Assembly (NCBI RefSeq): GCF_003955665.1
Contig: NZ_RXHU01000066.1
Coordinates: 124,001-188,000, forward strand
Origin: Paenibacillus whitsoniae
GTDB lineage: Bacteria > Bacillota > Bacilli > Paenibacillales > NBRC-103111
Reading direction: 5' to 3'
Length of the DNA: 64,000 bases
The notes beneath the pieces were generated by a model that made no database searches, was not told the DNA's origin, and was given only the letters and a program-made list of their open reading frames with translations. Positions 6,765 through 15,810 of this stretch are shown here, in pieces (position 1 is the stretch's first letter; the number at the start of each line of letters is the position of its first letter). Position numbers and translations under genes: made by a program.

Positions 6765-8264
6765 TTGAGCAAAGTAAGCACCCGAAAAATCGGAAGATCA
6801 GTTCCTAGCCATCGTCTCAGGCTGATGATGCTTTTGAGCACAGTTTCACTCGTAATGCTCATCGCGAGCGGCTGCTCAAAGGGGGAGATGGCGGGCGGCG
6901 ATGGAGGCACCGAGCTGGACGAGCTGATCTGGTATTACCCCCAGAACAAGGCGAATGCCGACTTGCCGTTGGTGAATGCTGAAGTCAACAGGCTGATCAA
7001 GGATAAAATTCACGCAAGTGTCAAGCTGCAGCCCATTGATTTTGCCAGCTACGAGCAAAAGTTGAATACGCTCGTGGCGGCGAGTGATCCGATGGACATT
7101 GTCTGGACCTCGAACTGGCTGTTCTCGTGGGACTCCAATGCCCGGAAAGGCGTGTTCCAGCCCTTGGACGAGCTGCTTGAACGCTACGGGCCCCAACTGC
7201 GGGCGTCGATGTCTCCGCGCTTCTGGAACGACGGCAAGCTGGACGGCAAGCAGCTTGCCGTACCGAACTACCAAATTGCCGCTATGCGCCCGAGCTTGGT
7301 CATTCAGAAGCGGTTCGTTGATAAATACAAGCTCGATGTAACTAAGATTCGCACGGTCAACGATGTAGAACCATTCTTGAAGCAGCTCAAGGAGGGGGAA
7401 CCGGGCATCGTTCCGTTCGGCACGACGCGGGGCTTTTTCACGAACCACATCTACGGAATCGACTGGCGCGTGTCTGTGTATCAGGGCGATGCGAGCCACC
7501 GGGTTCTGCCCGATGTCCCGCCGGAAATGAAGCAAAACTTCGCTTTGGTACATTCCTGGTACGACAAAGGCTATATCAATCAGGACGCCGCTACGCTGAA
7601 GACCGCGGCGGATGTCTATAAAAAAGGGAACACCGCGGTTTGGTTCGATTTCACGGGAAAGCCGGGCTCCGAGGCGGAGTTTAAAGTCGGGGATGGCGGC
7701 TTCGACGTCGTGCTCGTTCCGCTGGCGAAGCCGTCGTTCACCGGGGCGGCCAGCTCGATGAATGCGATTAGCCGGACGTCGAAGCATCCGGAGAAAGCCA
7801 TGCAGCTCCTTGAGATGGTGAACACGGACAAGCAACTGTACAACACGCTCGTTTATGGAATAGAAGGCAAGCATTATACGCGAACGGATGGCAACTTCGT
7901 AAAGCTGAATCCGGATTCGGGGTATTTTACGAACACGGATTGGGTATTTGGCAACATCCGCAATGAATATTTGCCGGAGGGGGCGCCTTCGGACAAGATC
8001 GAACAGACCATTCGCATTAATGAAGAAGCGGAGGTATCCCCTTACTACGATTTTGTATTCCAAACCGATGACGTAAAGGCGGAGCTCGCCAATGTGAAAG
8101 CGGTCAACGACGAGTATTATGCAGCGCTCGCCACGGGGACGGTCGATCCGGCGAAATATTTGCCGGTCTACGAAGATAAGCTGGTCAAGGCCGGCAGTGA
8201 ACGGATTCGAGCGGAGAAGCAGCGGCAGCTCGATGAATGGTTGAAGGAGAAGGGGCGGAAGTGA
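6765..8264 (+). CDS. extracellular solute-binding lipoprotein of a sugar ABC importer (DUF3502 type)
   Basis: Cell-surface receptor of a CUT1-like carbohydrate importer. The 499-residue protein has a basic N-terminus, a hydrophobic stretch and lipobox IASGC with Cys37 as the lipidation site. The body opens with ELIWYYPQNKANADLPLVN and ends in a helical region of the DUF3502 kind (LPVYEDKLVKAGSERIRAEK). The TTG start follows GGAGAGGGGAGAA. It is a close paralogue of the lipoprotein encoded after the two permeases (start 10514), sharing long blocks such as NTDKQLYNTLVYGIEGKHYT with few changes. A terminator follows, so levels may exceed those of the permeases. Ligand unknown, probably an oligosaccharide. 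Confidence 0.92.
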   Translation: MSKVSTRKIGRSVPSHRLRLMMLLSTVSLVMLIASGCSKGEMAGGDGGTELDELIWYYPQNKANADLPLVNAEVNRLIKDKIHASVKLQPIDFASYEQKLNTLVAASDPMDIVWTSNWLFSWDSNARKGVFQPLDELLERYGPQLRASMSPRFWNDGKLDGKQLAVPNYQIAAMRPSLVIQKRFVDKYKLDVTKIRTVNDVEPFLKQLKEGEPGIVPFGTTRGFFTNHIYGIDWRVSVYQGDASHRVLPDVPPEMKQNFALVHSWYDKGYINQDAATLKTAADVYKKGNTAVWFDFTGKPGSEAEFKVGDGGFDVVLVPLAKPSFTGAASSMNAISRTSKHPEKAMQLLEMVNTDKQLYNTLVYGIEGKHYTRTDGNFVKLNPDSGYFTNTDWVFGNIRNEYLPEGAPSDKIEQTIRINEEAEVSPYYDFVFQTDDVKAELANVKAVNDEYYAALATGTVDPAKYLPVYEDKLVKAGSERIRAEKQRQLDEWLKEKGRK

Positions 8265-8284
8265 CCCTAACGCCTATATAGGGC

Positions 8285-8333
8285 AAGGCTGAGAACGAAG
8301 GTGTCCACCGCACCGGGAGGTCTCAGCCTTTTT
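8285..8333 (+). terminator. rho-independent terminator between lipoprotein and permease genes
   Basis: AAGGCTGAGA pairs perfectly with TCTCAGCCTT and is followed by TTT. It may act as a partial terminator, keeping the binding protein in excess over the permeases. The following 230 bases hold no gene; a short inverted repeat TACAGTTTTTGCACTGT lies near 8467. Confidence 0.8.
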
Positions 8334-8561
8334 GACGTTGCTTGAGGGTCCCAGCCTTTTTGGCACCTTTGCAAGCGGTCTGCGTGCCGGCCCTTGCGGC
8401 ATGCCGCGGCCAGCGCGGACTTCAGTTAGTAAAATGCAGATCGTTCACATGAAATGGAGACAAAAGTACAGTTTTTGCACTGTTTTATAGATGAAATTCG
8501 GGCTATCTTGTTCTCAGGCAGCAAGCCAAGCAAACGCTACAAGCAAGGAGGAAGGCATCCC

Positions 8562-9479
8562 ATGAGGCGCAAGAAGGCATTCCGGTTCTTCGGCAGGAAT
8601 ATCGAGCTGTTTACGCTCTCGCTCCCCGCAGTCATCTATATTTTCATCATGTCGTACATTCCGATGTTCGGGGTCATCATCGCCTTTAAAAATTATCGGT
8701 ATGACAAGGGCATTCTGGGCAGCGAGTGGATCGGCTTCAAAAATTTCGAATTTCTGTTCAAAAGTGAAACCGCATTCCGCATTACCCGCAACACCGTGCT
8801 GTATAACCTGGGCTATATGCTGCTGACTACGATCGCGGCGCTCGCTGTCGCGATTCTCCTCAATGAAATTGCGAAAAAGTGGCTCAAGATTTATCAGACC
8901 GCGTTAATCCTGCCCTTTTTCCTTTCATGGGTCGTCATGAGTTATATCACGCTGGCGTTCCTCGATCATGACAACGGGTTTATCAACAGCTGGCTAGTGT
9001 CGGCGGGCATGGACAAAATCCAATGGTATTTCGAACCGAAATACTGGCCCTACATTTTGAACATCGTGCATCTATGGAAGGCAATCGGCTTCTCGGCGAT
9101 GGTGTATTATGCCGGCATTCTCGGGATTGACGGAGAGCTGTACGAGGCGGCTCGCATCGACGGGGCCAAGCGGATGCAGATGGTGACGAACATCACGATC
9201 CCTCAGCTGACGCCGCTAATTATTATTCTGCTGATTCTCAGTATCGGCAACATGTTCCGGGGAGATTTCGGCCTGCACTATTTTATCCCGAACAACAATG
9301 GCATGACATACGCGACGACGGATATTATCGACACTTACATCTACCGTGCGCTCAGTGAGATCGCCGACGTCTCCATGGCTTCCGCCGTCGGTCTGTACCA
9401 GTCGTTCGTCGGCTTCGTGCTCGTTGTTGCCGCAAATTTCATCGTAAGACGAATTAACGAGGACAATTCACTGTTCTAA
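8562..9479 (+). CDS. sugar ABC transporter permease, LplB type
   Basis: First membrane subunit of the importer, 305 residues with about six hydrophobic segments. The cytoplasmic EAA loop reads ELYEAARIDGAKRMQM, the ATPase contact site. The N-terminal block YIPMFGVIIAFKNYRYDKGILGSEWIGF is typical of the LplB/YtcP-partner group. The ATG is chosen over an earlier in-frame ATG because AAGGAGGAAGG precedes it. The second permease follows at 14 bases. No ATPase gene is nearby; in Bacillus such importers share the ATPase MsmX (family knowledge). Confidence 0.93.
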   Translation: MRRKKAFRFFGRNIELFTLSLPAVIYIFIMSYIPMFGVIIAFKNYRYDKGILGSEWIGFKNFEFLFKSETAFRITRNTVLYNLGYMLLTTIAALAVAILLNEIAKKWLKIYQTALILPFFLSWVVMSYITLAFLDHDNGFINSWLVSAGMDKIQWYFEPKYWPYILNIVHLWKAIGFSAMVYYAGILGIDGELYEAARIDGAKRMQMVTNITIPQLTPLIIILLILSIGNMFRGDFGLHYFIPNNNGMTYATTDIIDTYIYRALSEIADVSMASAVGLYQSFVGFVLVVAANFIVRRINEDNSLF

Positions 9480-9493
9480 GGAGGGAGCAATCC

Positions 9494-10396
9494 GTGGTAG
9501 TCAAACAGTCCAAAGCGGTATGGAGCCAGCTGATCATTCATGCCATTTTCATCTTGATTACAATTGTAATGCTCGTTCCATTCGCCCTCGTCATCGTGAT
9601 CTCGTTCTCTGACGAACAGTCGATTCTGCATAACGGCTTTCGCCTGATTCCGCAGCAATTCAGCGCTGCGGCGTATCACTACTTTCTGAAAACGCCGGAA
9701 ACGATTCTTCGTGCTTACGGCGTGACGATCATCGTTGCGACCATCGGCACCTGCATCTCTCTGGTCCTGACCTCCACGATGGGGTATGTGCTTTCCCGAA
9801 GAGATTACGGGCTGCAGCGGGTAACCTCTTTCTACGTGTTCTTCACTATGCTGTTCAACGGCGGTCTGGTGCCGTTCTACATTCTGATGACCCAGCTGCT
9901 GCACCTGAAAGATTCGATCTGGGCCTTGATCGTACCGGGGTTGCTCAGCCCTTTTTACGTGCTGATCATGAAGGGGTTTATGGCCAAAATTCCGACCGAA
10001 GTCATCGAGTCGGCGAAGGTGGAGGGAGCGCGCGAGTGGCGGATTTACGCGGAACTGATCCTTCCGCTCTCGAAGCCGGCGCTGGCGACGCTGGGTTTGT
10101 TTATCCTTTTTAACTACTGGAACGAATGGTTCAATGCGCTTTTATTTATCAATACGGAGAAGCTGGTGCCGCTGCAATTGCTGCTCGTGCGAACCATGAA
10201 TACCCTTGATTTCATCACCTCAAGGCCCGAGTTTGCCACAGCTATGGTTTCGCTGGGTGTCAATATGGGGGATTTTCCGAAGACATCGGCTAAATTTGCA
10301 GTTGCCGTTCTGTCGGCCGGTCCGATGCTGTTGGTGTTCCCGTTCTTCCAACGGTTTTTCGTCAAGGGACTGACCATCGGCGCCATTAAAGGATAA
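9494..10396 (+). CDS. sugar ABC transporter permease, LplC/YtcP type
   Basis: Second membrane subunit, 300 residues, with an EAA loop EVIESAKVEGAREWRIYAELILP and C-terminal FVKGLTIGAIKG, the usual ending of this family. About six membrane helices. The GTG start follows AAGGAGGGAGC. Partner of the LplB-type permease just upstream; a paralogous binding lipoprotein follows at about 120 bases. Confidence 0.93.
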   Translation: MVVKQSKAVWSQLIIHAIFILITIVMLVPFALVIVISFSDEQSILHNGFRLIPQQFSAAAYHYFLKTPETILRAYGVTIIVATIGTCISLVLTSTMGYVLSRRDYGLQRVTSFYVFFTMLFNGGLVPFYILMTQLLHLKDSIWALIVPGLLSPFYVLIMKGFMAKIPTEVIESAKVEGAREWRIYAELILPLSKPALATLGLFILFNYWNEWFNALLFINTEKLVPLQLLLVRTMNTLDFITSRPEFATAMVSLGVNMGDFPKTSAKFAVAVLSAGPMLLVFPFFQRFFVKGLTIGAIKG

Positions 10397-10513
10397 GTTG
10401 CTAGCGGGGGTGGCCGAGCCGGGAAGGAGGGGGATCGAAGGAGGATCAGGATTCAGCTTGTCATCACTGCTTTCATAGATAGCTTAATGACCATTTTAAG
10501 GGAGGTTTCTTCA

Positions 10514-12049
10514 TTGGAAAAGATGACCAGAAAAAAAACGCGTTTTCAGTGGATGTCCGTTCTTGCGCTTAGTTCAGCACTCGCCATGGCCCTCACCGGC
10601 TGCGGCAGCAGCACAGACAATGCTTCGGATCCGGGAAGCAGTGCATCTCCGTCCGGCAGCGCGGCTCCGTCTGCATCAACAGGCATGAAGAAGCTCGATC
10701 CGGTCGAACTGACCTGGTATTACCCGCAGAACAAAGCGAATCCGGATCTGCAGTTGGTGAACGATGCCGTCAACAAGATTACGCAAGAGAAAATCAACGC
10801 AACGATCAAGCTGATGCCGATCGATTTCGGCACTTACGAGCAGAAGATGAACACGATTGTGGCGTCGAACGAAGTGACAGATATTATCTGGACTTCGAAC
10901 TGGTTGTTTAAATTCGATCTGAATCAGAAAAAGGGCGTGTTCCAGCCGCTCGACGACCTGCTGAAGAACCAAGGTCAGAAGCTTTACCAAACCATGGAAG
11001 AAAAATTTTGGAACGATGCGAAGATGGACGGCAAAATCTATGCGGTTCCGAATTACCAAATCTCCGCTACCCGTGTGGGCCTGGTTATTCAAAAGCGCTT
11101 TGCCGATAAGTATAAACTCGACACCAGCTCTATCAAAAAGATAGAAGACATCGAGCCGTTCCTCAAGCAGATTAAGGATAACGAGCCGGGGATCGTTCCA
11201 TTCGGCACGACGCGCGGCTTCTATACCGGCTATCTGTACAATATCGATCCGAAAGGGCCGGTTTACAAGAACGACCCCACGTTCAAGGTCCTTCCGGATG
11301 TGACGAATGAAATGAGAGACAACTTCAAGCTCGTTCACTCCTGGTACACGAAGGGCTACATTAATCAGGATGCAGCAACGCTTAAAAATGCGGCGGACGC
11401 CTACAACAAAGGTACCACTGCCGTCTGGTTCGATTTTACCGGCAAGCCGGGCTCCGAAGTGGAATTCAAGGCGGCGGACGGCGGCAACGACGTCGTGCTC
11501 GTACCGCTGGCGAAAGCAGTATTCAGCGGGGCTGCAAGCACAATGAACGCTATCTCCCGTACATCCAAAAATCCGGAGAGAGCCATGATGTTCCTGGAAC
11601 TGGTGAATACGGATAAAGAGCTGTATAACACGCTTGTTTACGGAATCGAAGGCAAGCATTACACGAAGACGACAGGCAATTTTATTAAAATTAATCAAGA
11701 TGCCGGTTACTTTACTAACACGGACTGGATTTTCGGCAGTATTATCAATGAATATTTGCCGGAAGGTTCGCCGGCCGACAAGCTGGAGCAGACCGCGAAA
11801 GTCAACGCCGAAGGCGAAGTGTCCCCACTCACCGGGTTTGTCTTCAACACGGATCCGGTCAAAACGGAAACCGCGAACGTCAAAGCGGTCAACGACGAGT
11901 ATTTCGCCGCGCTCGGGACCGGTACGCTCGATCCGGAGAAGTACTTGCCGGTCTATGAGGAGAAGCTGAAGAAGGCCGGTGCCGATGTCATCGTCGCTGA
12001 GCGTCAGAAGCAGCTCGATGCGTGGCTGAAAGCGAACGGCAAGAAATAA
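10514..12049 (+). CDS. second extracellular solute-binding lipoprotein, DUF3502 type
   Basis: Surface receptor of 511 residues. Lipobox ALTGC gives Cys30, followed by a Ser/Gly/Ala-rich linker (SSASPSGSAAPSAST). The TTG start lies 8 bases after GGAGG; an ATG three codons later is too far from it. The mature protein opens with ELTWYYPQNKANPDLQLVND and is a paralogue of the lipoprotein upstream of the permeases over its whole length, including NTDKELYNTLVYGIEGKHYTKT and the C-terminal helices. Two receptors for one permease pair suggest two related ligands, or two expression conditions. Confidence 0.92.
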   Translation: MEKMTRKKTRFQWMSVLALSSALAMALTGCGSSTDNASDPGSSASPSGSAAPSASTGMKKLDPVELTWYYPQNKANPDLQLVNDAVNKITQEKINATIKLMPIDFGTYEQKMNTIVASNEVTDIIWTSNWLFKFDLNQKKGVFQPLDDLLKNQGQKLYQTMEEKFWNDAKMDGKIYAVPNYQISATRVGLVIQKRFADKYKLDTSSIKKIEDIEPFLKQIKDNEPGIVPFGTTRGFYTGYLYNIDPKGPVYKNDPTFKVLPDVTNEMRDNFKLVHSWYTKGYINQDAATLKNAADAYNKGTTAVWFDFTGKPGSEVEFKAADGGNDVVLVPLAKAVFSGAASTMNAISRTSKNPERAMMFLELVNTDKELYNTLVYGIEGKHYTKTTGNFIKINQDAGYFTNTDWIFGSIINEYLPEGSPADKLEQTAKVNAEGEVSPLTGFVFNTDPVKTETANVKAVNDEYFAALGTGTLDPEKYLPVYEEKLKKAGADVIVAERQKQLDAWLKANGKK

Positions 12050-12151
12050 AGGTAGCGTAGGAACCCATGTAAAGCTGGGCTATCTCCACAAACAGCGATG
12101 TTTCATAGGAATAGCTCAGACTTTCATACAAGAGAATTGGGAGGATTTCGA

Positions 12152-13138
12152 TTGAAGATCGCTATGCTGTTAGGAATAGACAAAAGGGACCGGATCTTCG
12201 GGCCTGAGCATCTCGCTCAGCTCCGCGAATTGGGCGAGGTAACGCTCAATGAGGAAACCGGCAACCCCTCGGAGGAGCAGATGCGCGCCTTGATTGCCGG
12301 TGCGGATGTGGCGATTACGTCGTGGGGCTGCGGTGCGCTGACAGAGCGGGTGCTCGAGTCCGCACCGAATCTGCAGATCGTCCTGCATGCGGCTGGGACG
12401 GTGAAGCCGATCGTGACTGAGGCGCTGTGGCAGCGCGGGGTACGCGTCGCCAACGCGACTGAAGCACTCGGCCAAGGCGTGGCGGAGACGGCGCTTGGCT
12501 TTACCATCGTGTCGCTCAAGGACATGTGGCGGCTCAGCCGGGAGACGGCTGCCGGCGGCTGGGGCGACGGCTCGCGGGTACGCGAAGTGTACGGTCTGAC
12601 GGTCGGGGTCGTCGGAGCTGGCCGGGCGGGTTCCCACTACATCAAGCTGCTGCAGCAGTTTGATGTCAGGATTGTTCTCTACGACCCGTTCGTTAGCGAG
12701 GAGCAAGCCAGGAAGATGGGCGCGCAGAAGCTTGAGCTGGAGGAGCTGCTGCGAGAAAGCGACGTCGTGTCCATTCATTTGCCATCGCTGCCGGAAACCT
12801 ATCACATGTTTAACGCTGAACGTCTGGCGATGATGAAAGACGACGCGGTGCTGATCAATACAGCCCGCGGTTCGGTCATTGACGAGGAGGCGCTTGCAGC
12901 CGAATTGCGCAGGGGAAGATTGTTCGCCTGTCTCGACGTCACCGACCCGGAACCGCCGCAAGCCGACCATCCGTTCCGCACGCTGCCGAACGTGATCCTG
13001 ACCCCGCATCTCGCAGGCGCCGTCAATAATGGCCTGCGCCGCATTGCCAAAGGGGTGGTGAACGATCTGCGGGCTTATCTCGACGGCCGCCCCCTGCGTG
13101 GGGAAGTTCTGGCGGAGCAGATGCATCTGCTCGCTTGA
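12152..13138 (+). CDS. D-isomer specific 2-hydroxyacid dehydrogenase family protein
   Basis: NAD-dependent 2-hydroxyacid dehydrogenase of the phosphoglycerate/glyoxylate type, 328 residues. The Rossmann motif GVVGAGRAGSHYIKLL occupies the middle. NTARGSVIDEEALAAEL provides the conserved Arg region, and PHLAGAVNNGL carries the catalytic His. The TTG start is preceded by TTGGGAGGAT. It lies 100 bases after the second lipoprotein and ends at a perfect hairpin, so it probably processes a sugar acid or related product of the imported glycan. Exact substrate unknown. Confidence 0.9.
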   Translation: MKIAMLLGIDKRDRIFGPEHLAQLRELGEVTLNEETGNPSEEQMRALIAGADVAITSWGCGALTERVLESAPNLQIVLHAAGTVKPIVTEALWQRGVRVANATEALGQGVAETALGFTIVSLKDMWRLSRETAAGGWGDGSRVREVYGLTVGVVGAGRAGSHYIKLLQQFDVRIVLYDPFVSEEQARKMGAQKLELEELLRESDVVSIHLPSLPETYHMFNAERLAMMKDDAVLINTARGSVIDEEALAAELRRGRLFACLDVTDPEPPQADHPFRTLPNVILTPHLAGAVNNGLRRIAKGVVNDLRAYLDGRPLRGEVLAEQMHLLA

Positions 13139-13168
13139 TGATTAGGCGTTAGTCCCGCAGTATCAGCG

Positions 13169-13196
13169 GACACCCTTCGGTCAACCGAAGGGTGTC
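13169..13196 (+). terminator. perfect 12-bp hairpin after the dehydrogenase gene
   Basis: GACACCCTTCGG and CCGAAGGGTGTC around TCAA. There is no T-run on the plus strand, so termination would be weak. Confidence 0.55.
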
Positions 13197-13313
13197 TATC
13201 TGCAAAAAGGAAGTCTGCGGTTTATGTTGAAATAGGTATAGATCAGCCATGCCAAGGTTGGAATGCCGGGCGAAGGGGACTGTCAAGGAAGCCGGAATAA
13301 GGGGGAAGCACCG

Positions 13314-15665
13314 ATGAATAACTACTTGCGCAAGTACAGGGAGCGGAAATACTTGATACGTATCATTCTGTCGATCAATCTGCTTATTATCTCCGTGATG
13401 CTGGCCTCTTTGCTGTCCGCTTTTCTGTATTCCAAGAAGATTAGTCTGGATTCGCAGCAGGAAGCCAATGAGAAGGTGCTTTCTCAAATCAATTACAACA
13501 TAACTTACATGAATGATACGGTGAAAAATTTTGCCATCTCCATGTTCTATGACACCGACATGGCCCATTTGTTATTCAGCGGCGAACGGGACACTTTCGA
13601 AGATACCGACCGCGTCAATAAGCTAAGCAAGACGATCGCCTATAATTCCTTTATTCATTCCATCGTGTTCTACAACAGCAAGCGTAACATGTTTTTTACA
13701 AGCGGAGATGATGCGATCACGAGCTCAACGAGCAACCTGATGAATCTGATTGGTGAATATTTGAGCGGTGGCAAGCCGATTTCTAAAATGCAGATGATGC
13801 CGCTCCGCTACATCCCGGATCTCAAGCATCCCGAGCGTCCGCAGCAAGTATTTTCCTTGTTTATGTACGATTCGCTGGATGCGTATACGAAGAAGGACAG
13901 CGCGCTGATCATCAATGTCAAACCGGAGTGGCTGTTCGAGAAGCTGGAACTGATGAATCGGCAGTCTACGAACCGAGCCAATCGTATTTTCGTCCTGGAT
14001 CAGCATCAAGAAATGTACAGCCCGGACTTTCAAAACGACCAAGATCTGGGGGACCTGAAGGGCGAAGTGTATCGGCAGATCGCTTCTTCCCATCGCCAAG
14101 TTTCCCAGTTTACGTATATGGCGCACGGCGAGAAGCAAATTGTCAATTACCTGGTAAACAACTCGGTGAATTGGGTTATTGTCGATGTCGAACCGTATGA
14201 AGGCGTGATCGCCGCGGTGGATCGGCTGAAAATTGTGTTCCTCACGGTCGCCGCGATCTGTCTCGTTCTCGCTATTGCGGCCTCCTTCATCGTCTCGAAT
14301 CGCCTGTATTCGCCGATCAACGGATTGCTCAATCAAACGAAGCGCTTGCCCGGCGGCGAGCCGGATCGCTCGAACGAGCAGGACGAGATTAGCTACATCT
14401 CGCATATCTACAACCATCTGATCGAAAAGCTCATGACGGAGCAGACGAGGCACGACAGTAATGAAGCGATTATACGTTCCTATTATCTGCGCAAGCTCTT
14501 CACGGACAGCCGTGCCTTCACCTCCGAAGAATGGTCCGAGTGCATACGGGGCGGGTATGTCAACGTCGATTTGGAAAAGAAAAGCATCGTCGGGGTTGTG
14601 AAGCTTGACCGCTACGGAGAGTTAAAAGACAAAATGCTCGGCGTGGATGTGAACCTGCTGAATTTTGCCGTATCCAATATTATTCGGGAAGTTGTATTGG
14701 AGGAACTGCGCGGGGACGTCGTTGATATTCGCGGCGACCACCTGGTGCTGGTCTTCGAAGCAGGTGCGCGACCGGAGGAAAGCTACGCGGCTATCACCAA
14801 GCTGCTTCAGGAGGCGCAGCGGATCTTCAGGGAGTACTACCACGTTACATTTACGGCGGCGCTTGGCGATGTCACATCCCACTATCACGAACTGACAACC
14901 TGCTACGAGAAAGCATTGGATTACCATCTGTACAAAATGAATTTCGGCCACGGTTCAATCATCACGCCGGAGATGGTGCAGAGCAACTTGGCGAATGTTG
15001 AAGCGCACATCCCGCTTGAGCTTGAGCGCAAATTTGCGGAGTCAATCAAAGCTGGCCGACCCGACAGCGTCTTCCAAGAGCTGGAGCATCTGCGCCGGTT
15101 GATCGCAGGGATGAGCTCTGACGCCGTCGTGCAGTCGGTGATTCAACTCGGCATCCTGATCAAACAGACGGTTCGCGAAATCAACCAGAATAAGTTGTCG
15201 CCGCTGCTCATCGACCTTCGTTCCATCGATCGCCTCGTCTTCGAGAAGGAGACGCTGGACGATATTTTTGCGGAGTTCGGCGCCATTCTCAGCGCGATTT
15301 TCGAGGATCAGAAGCGGGGGACGGAGACGAAGGATCATTTTATCATCGATACGATTAAAGACGTGATTCAGGCGAATTACTCCGATCCGAATCTGAGCTT
15401 GCAGGAAATCGCCGATATGCTGCGGATGTCCTCGGCGTATGTCGGCCGTATCTTCAAGAAGCAGGAGACGATCTCCGTTGCGGATTATTTGAACGAAATT
15501 CGACTGCTGAAATCGGTCATGCTGCTGGAGAACAATAATCTGCCGGTGAACGAAATCTCCGAGAAAGTTGGGTTCAGCTCGCCGAGCTACTTCTTCAAGC
15601 TGTTCAAGAAACGCTTCGGCACGACGCCGAAGGATTATCGCATCAAAAAATCGCTGTCCCTGTAA
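13314..15665 (+). CDS. membrane-anchored AraC family transcriptional regulator
   Basis: A 783-residue one-component sensor-regulator. Residues about 16-42 form a first membrane helix (LIRIILSINLLIISVMLASLLSAF). An extracellular sensor of roughly 250 residues follows, then a second helix (IVFLTVAAICLVLAIAASFIV), a HAMP-like stretch, a central cytoplasmic region, and a C-terminal AraC double helix-turn-helix with SLQEIADMLRMSSAYVGRIF and VNEISEKVGFSSPSYFFKLF. The ATG follows AAGGGGGAAGC. This architecture is common in Paenibacillus beside LplABC-like importers, where the external domain is thought to sense ligand or loaded binding protein. It probably controls the flanking sugar genes. Confidence 0.93.
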   Translation: MNNYLRKYRERKYLIRIILSINLLIISVMLASLLSAFLYSKKISLDSQQEANEKVLSQINYNITYMNDTVKNFAISMFYDTDMAHLLFSGERDTFEDTDRVNKLSKTIAYNSFIHSIVFYNSKRNMFFTSGDDAITSSTSNLMNLIGEYLSGGKPISKMQMMPLRYIPDLKHPERPQQVFSLFMYDSLDAYTKKDSALIINVKPEWLFEKLELMNRQSTNRANRIFVLDQHQEMYSPDFQNDQDLGDLKGEVYRQIASSHRQVSQFTYMAHGEKQIVNYLVNNSVNWVIVDVEPYEGVIAAVDRLKIVFLTVAAICLVLAIAASFIVSNRLYSPINGLLNQTKRLPGGEPDRSNEQDEISYISHIYNHLIEKLMTEQTRHDSNEAIIRSYYLRKLFTDSRAFTSEEWSECIRGGYVNVDLEKKSIVGVVKLDRYGELKDKMLGVDVNLLNFAVSNIIREVVLEELRGDVVDIRGDHLVLVFEAGARPEESYAAITKLLQEAQRIFREYYHVTFTAALGDVTSHYHELTTCYEKALDYHLYKMNFGHGSIITPEMVQSNLANVEAHIPLELERKFAESIKAGRPDSVFQELEHLRRLIAGMSSDAVVQSVIQLGILIKQTVREINQNKLSPLLIDLRSIDRLVFEKETLDDIFAEFGAILSAIFEDQKRGTETKDHFIIDTIKDVIQANYSDPNLSLQEIADMLRMSSAYVGRIFKKQETISVADYLNEIRLLKSVMLLENNNLPVNEISEKVGFSSPSYFFKLFKKRFGTTPKDYRIKKSLSL

Positions 15666-15726
15666 GCAGCACGTTAGAAATCAGCTTCATCGTTCATAAA
15701 AGTTCAAATTGTACATTGTTTCAGTG

Positions 15727-15765
15727 AAAGAAAGTGCGAATCTTGCACTTTCTTTTGCTTTTTCC
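15727..15765 (+). terminator. rho-independent terminator after the AraC regulator
   Basis: AAAGAAAGTGC pairs perfectly with GCACTTTCTTT around a 7-base loop, then TGCTTTTT. Confidence 0.88.
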
Positions 15766-15810
15766 GGGGGTTACGCTGATCCTAAGCCAACCGAACAAAG
15801 GGGAATTCAC

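Noticed and set aside
6876-8063. 395-codon open frame on the minus strand opposite the first lipoprotein
   Set aside because: A similar shadow appears opposite the paralogous lipoprotein (10676-11698), which shows that it reflects shared coding sequence on the plus strand, not a conserved antisense gene.
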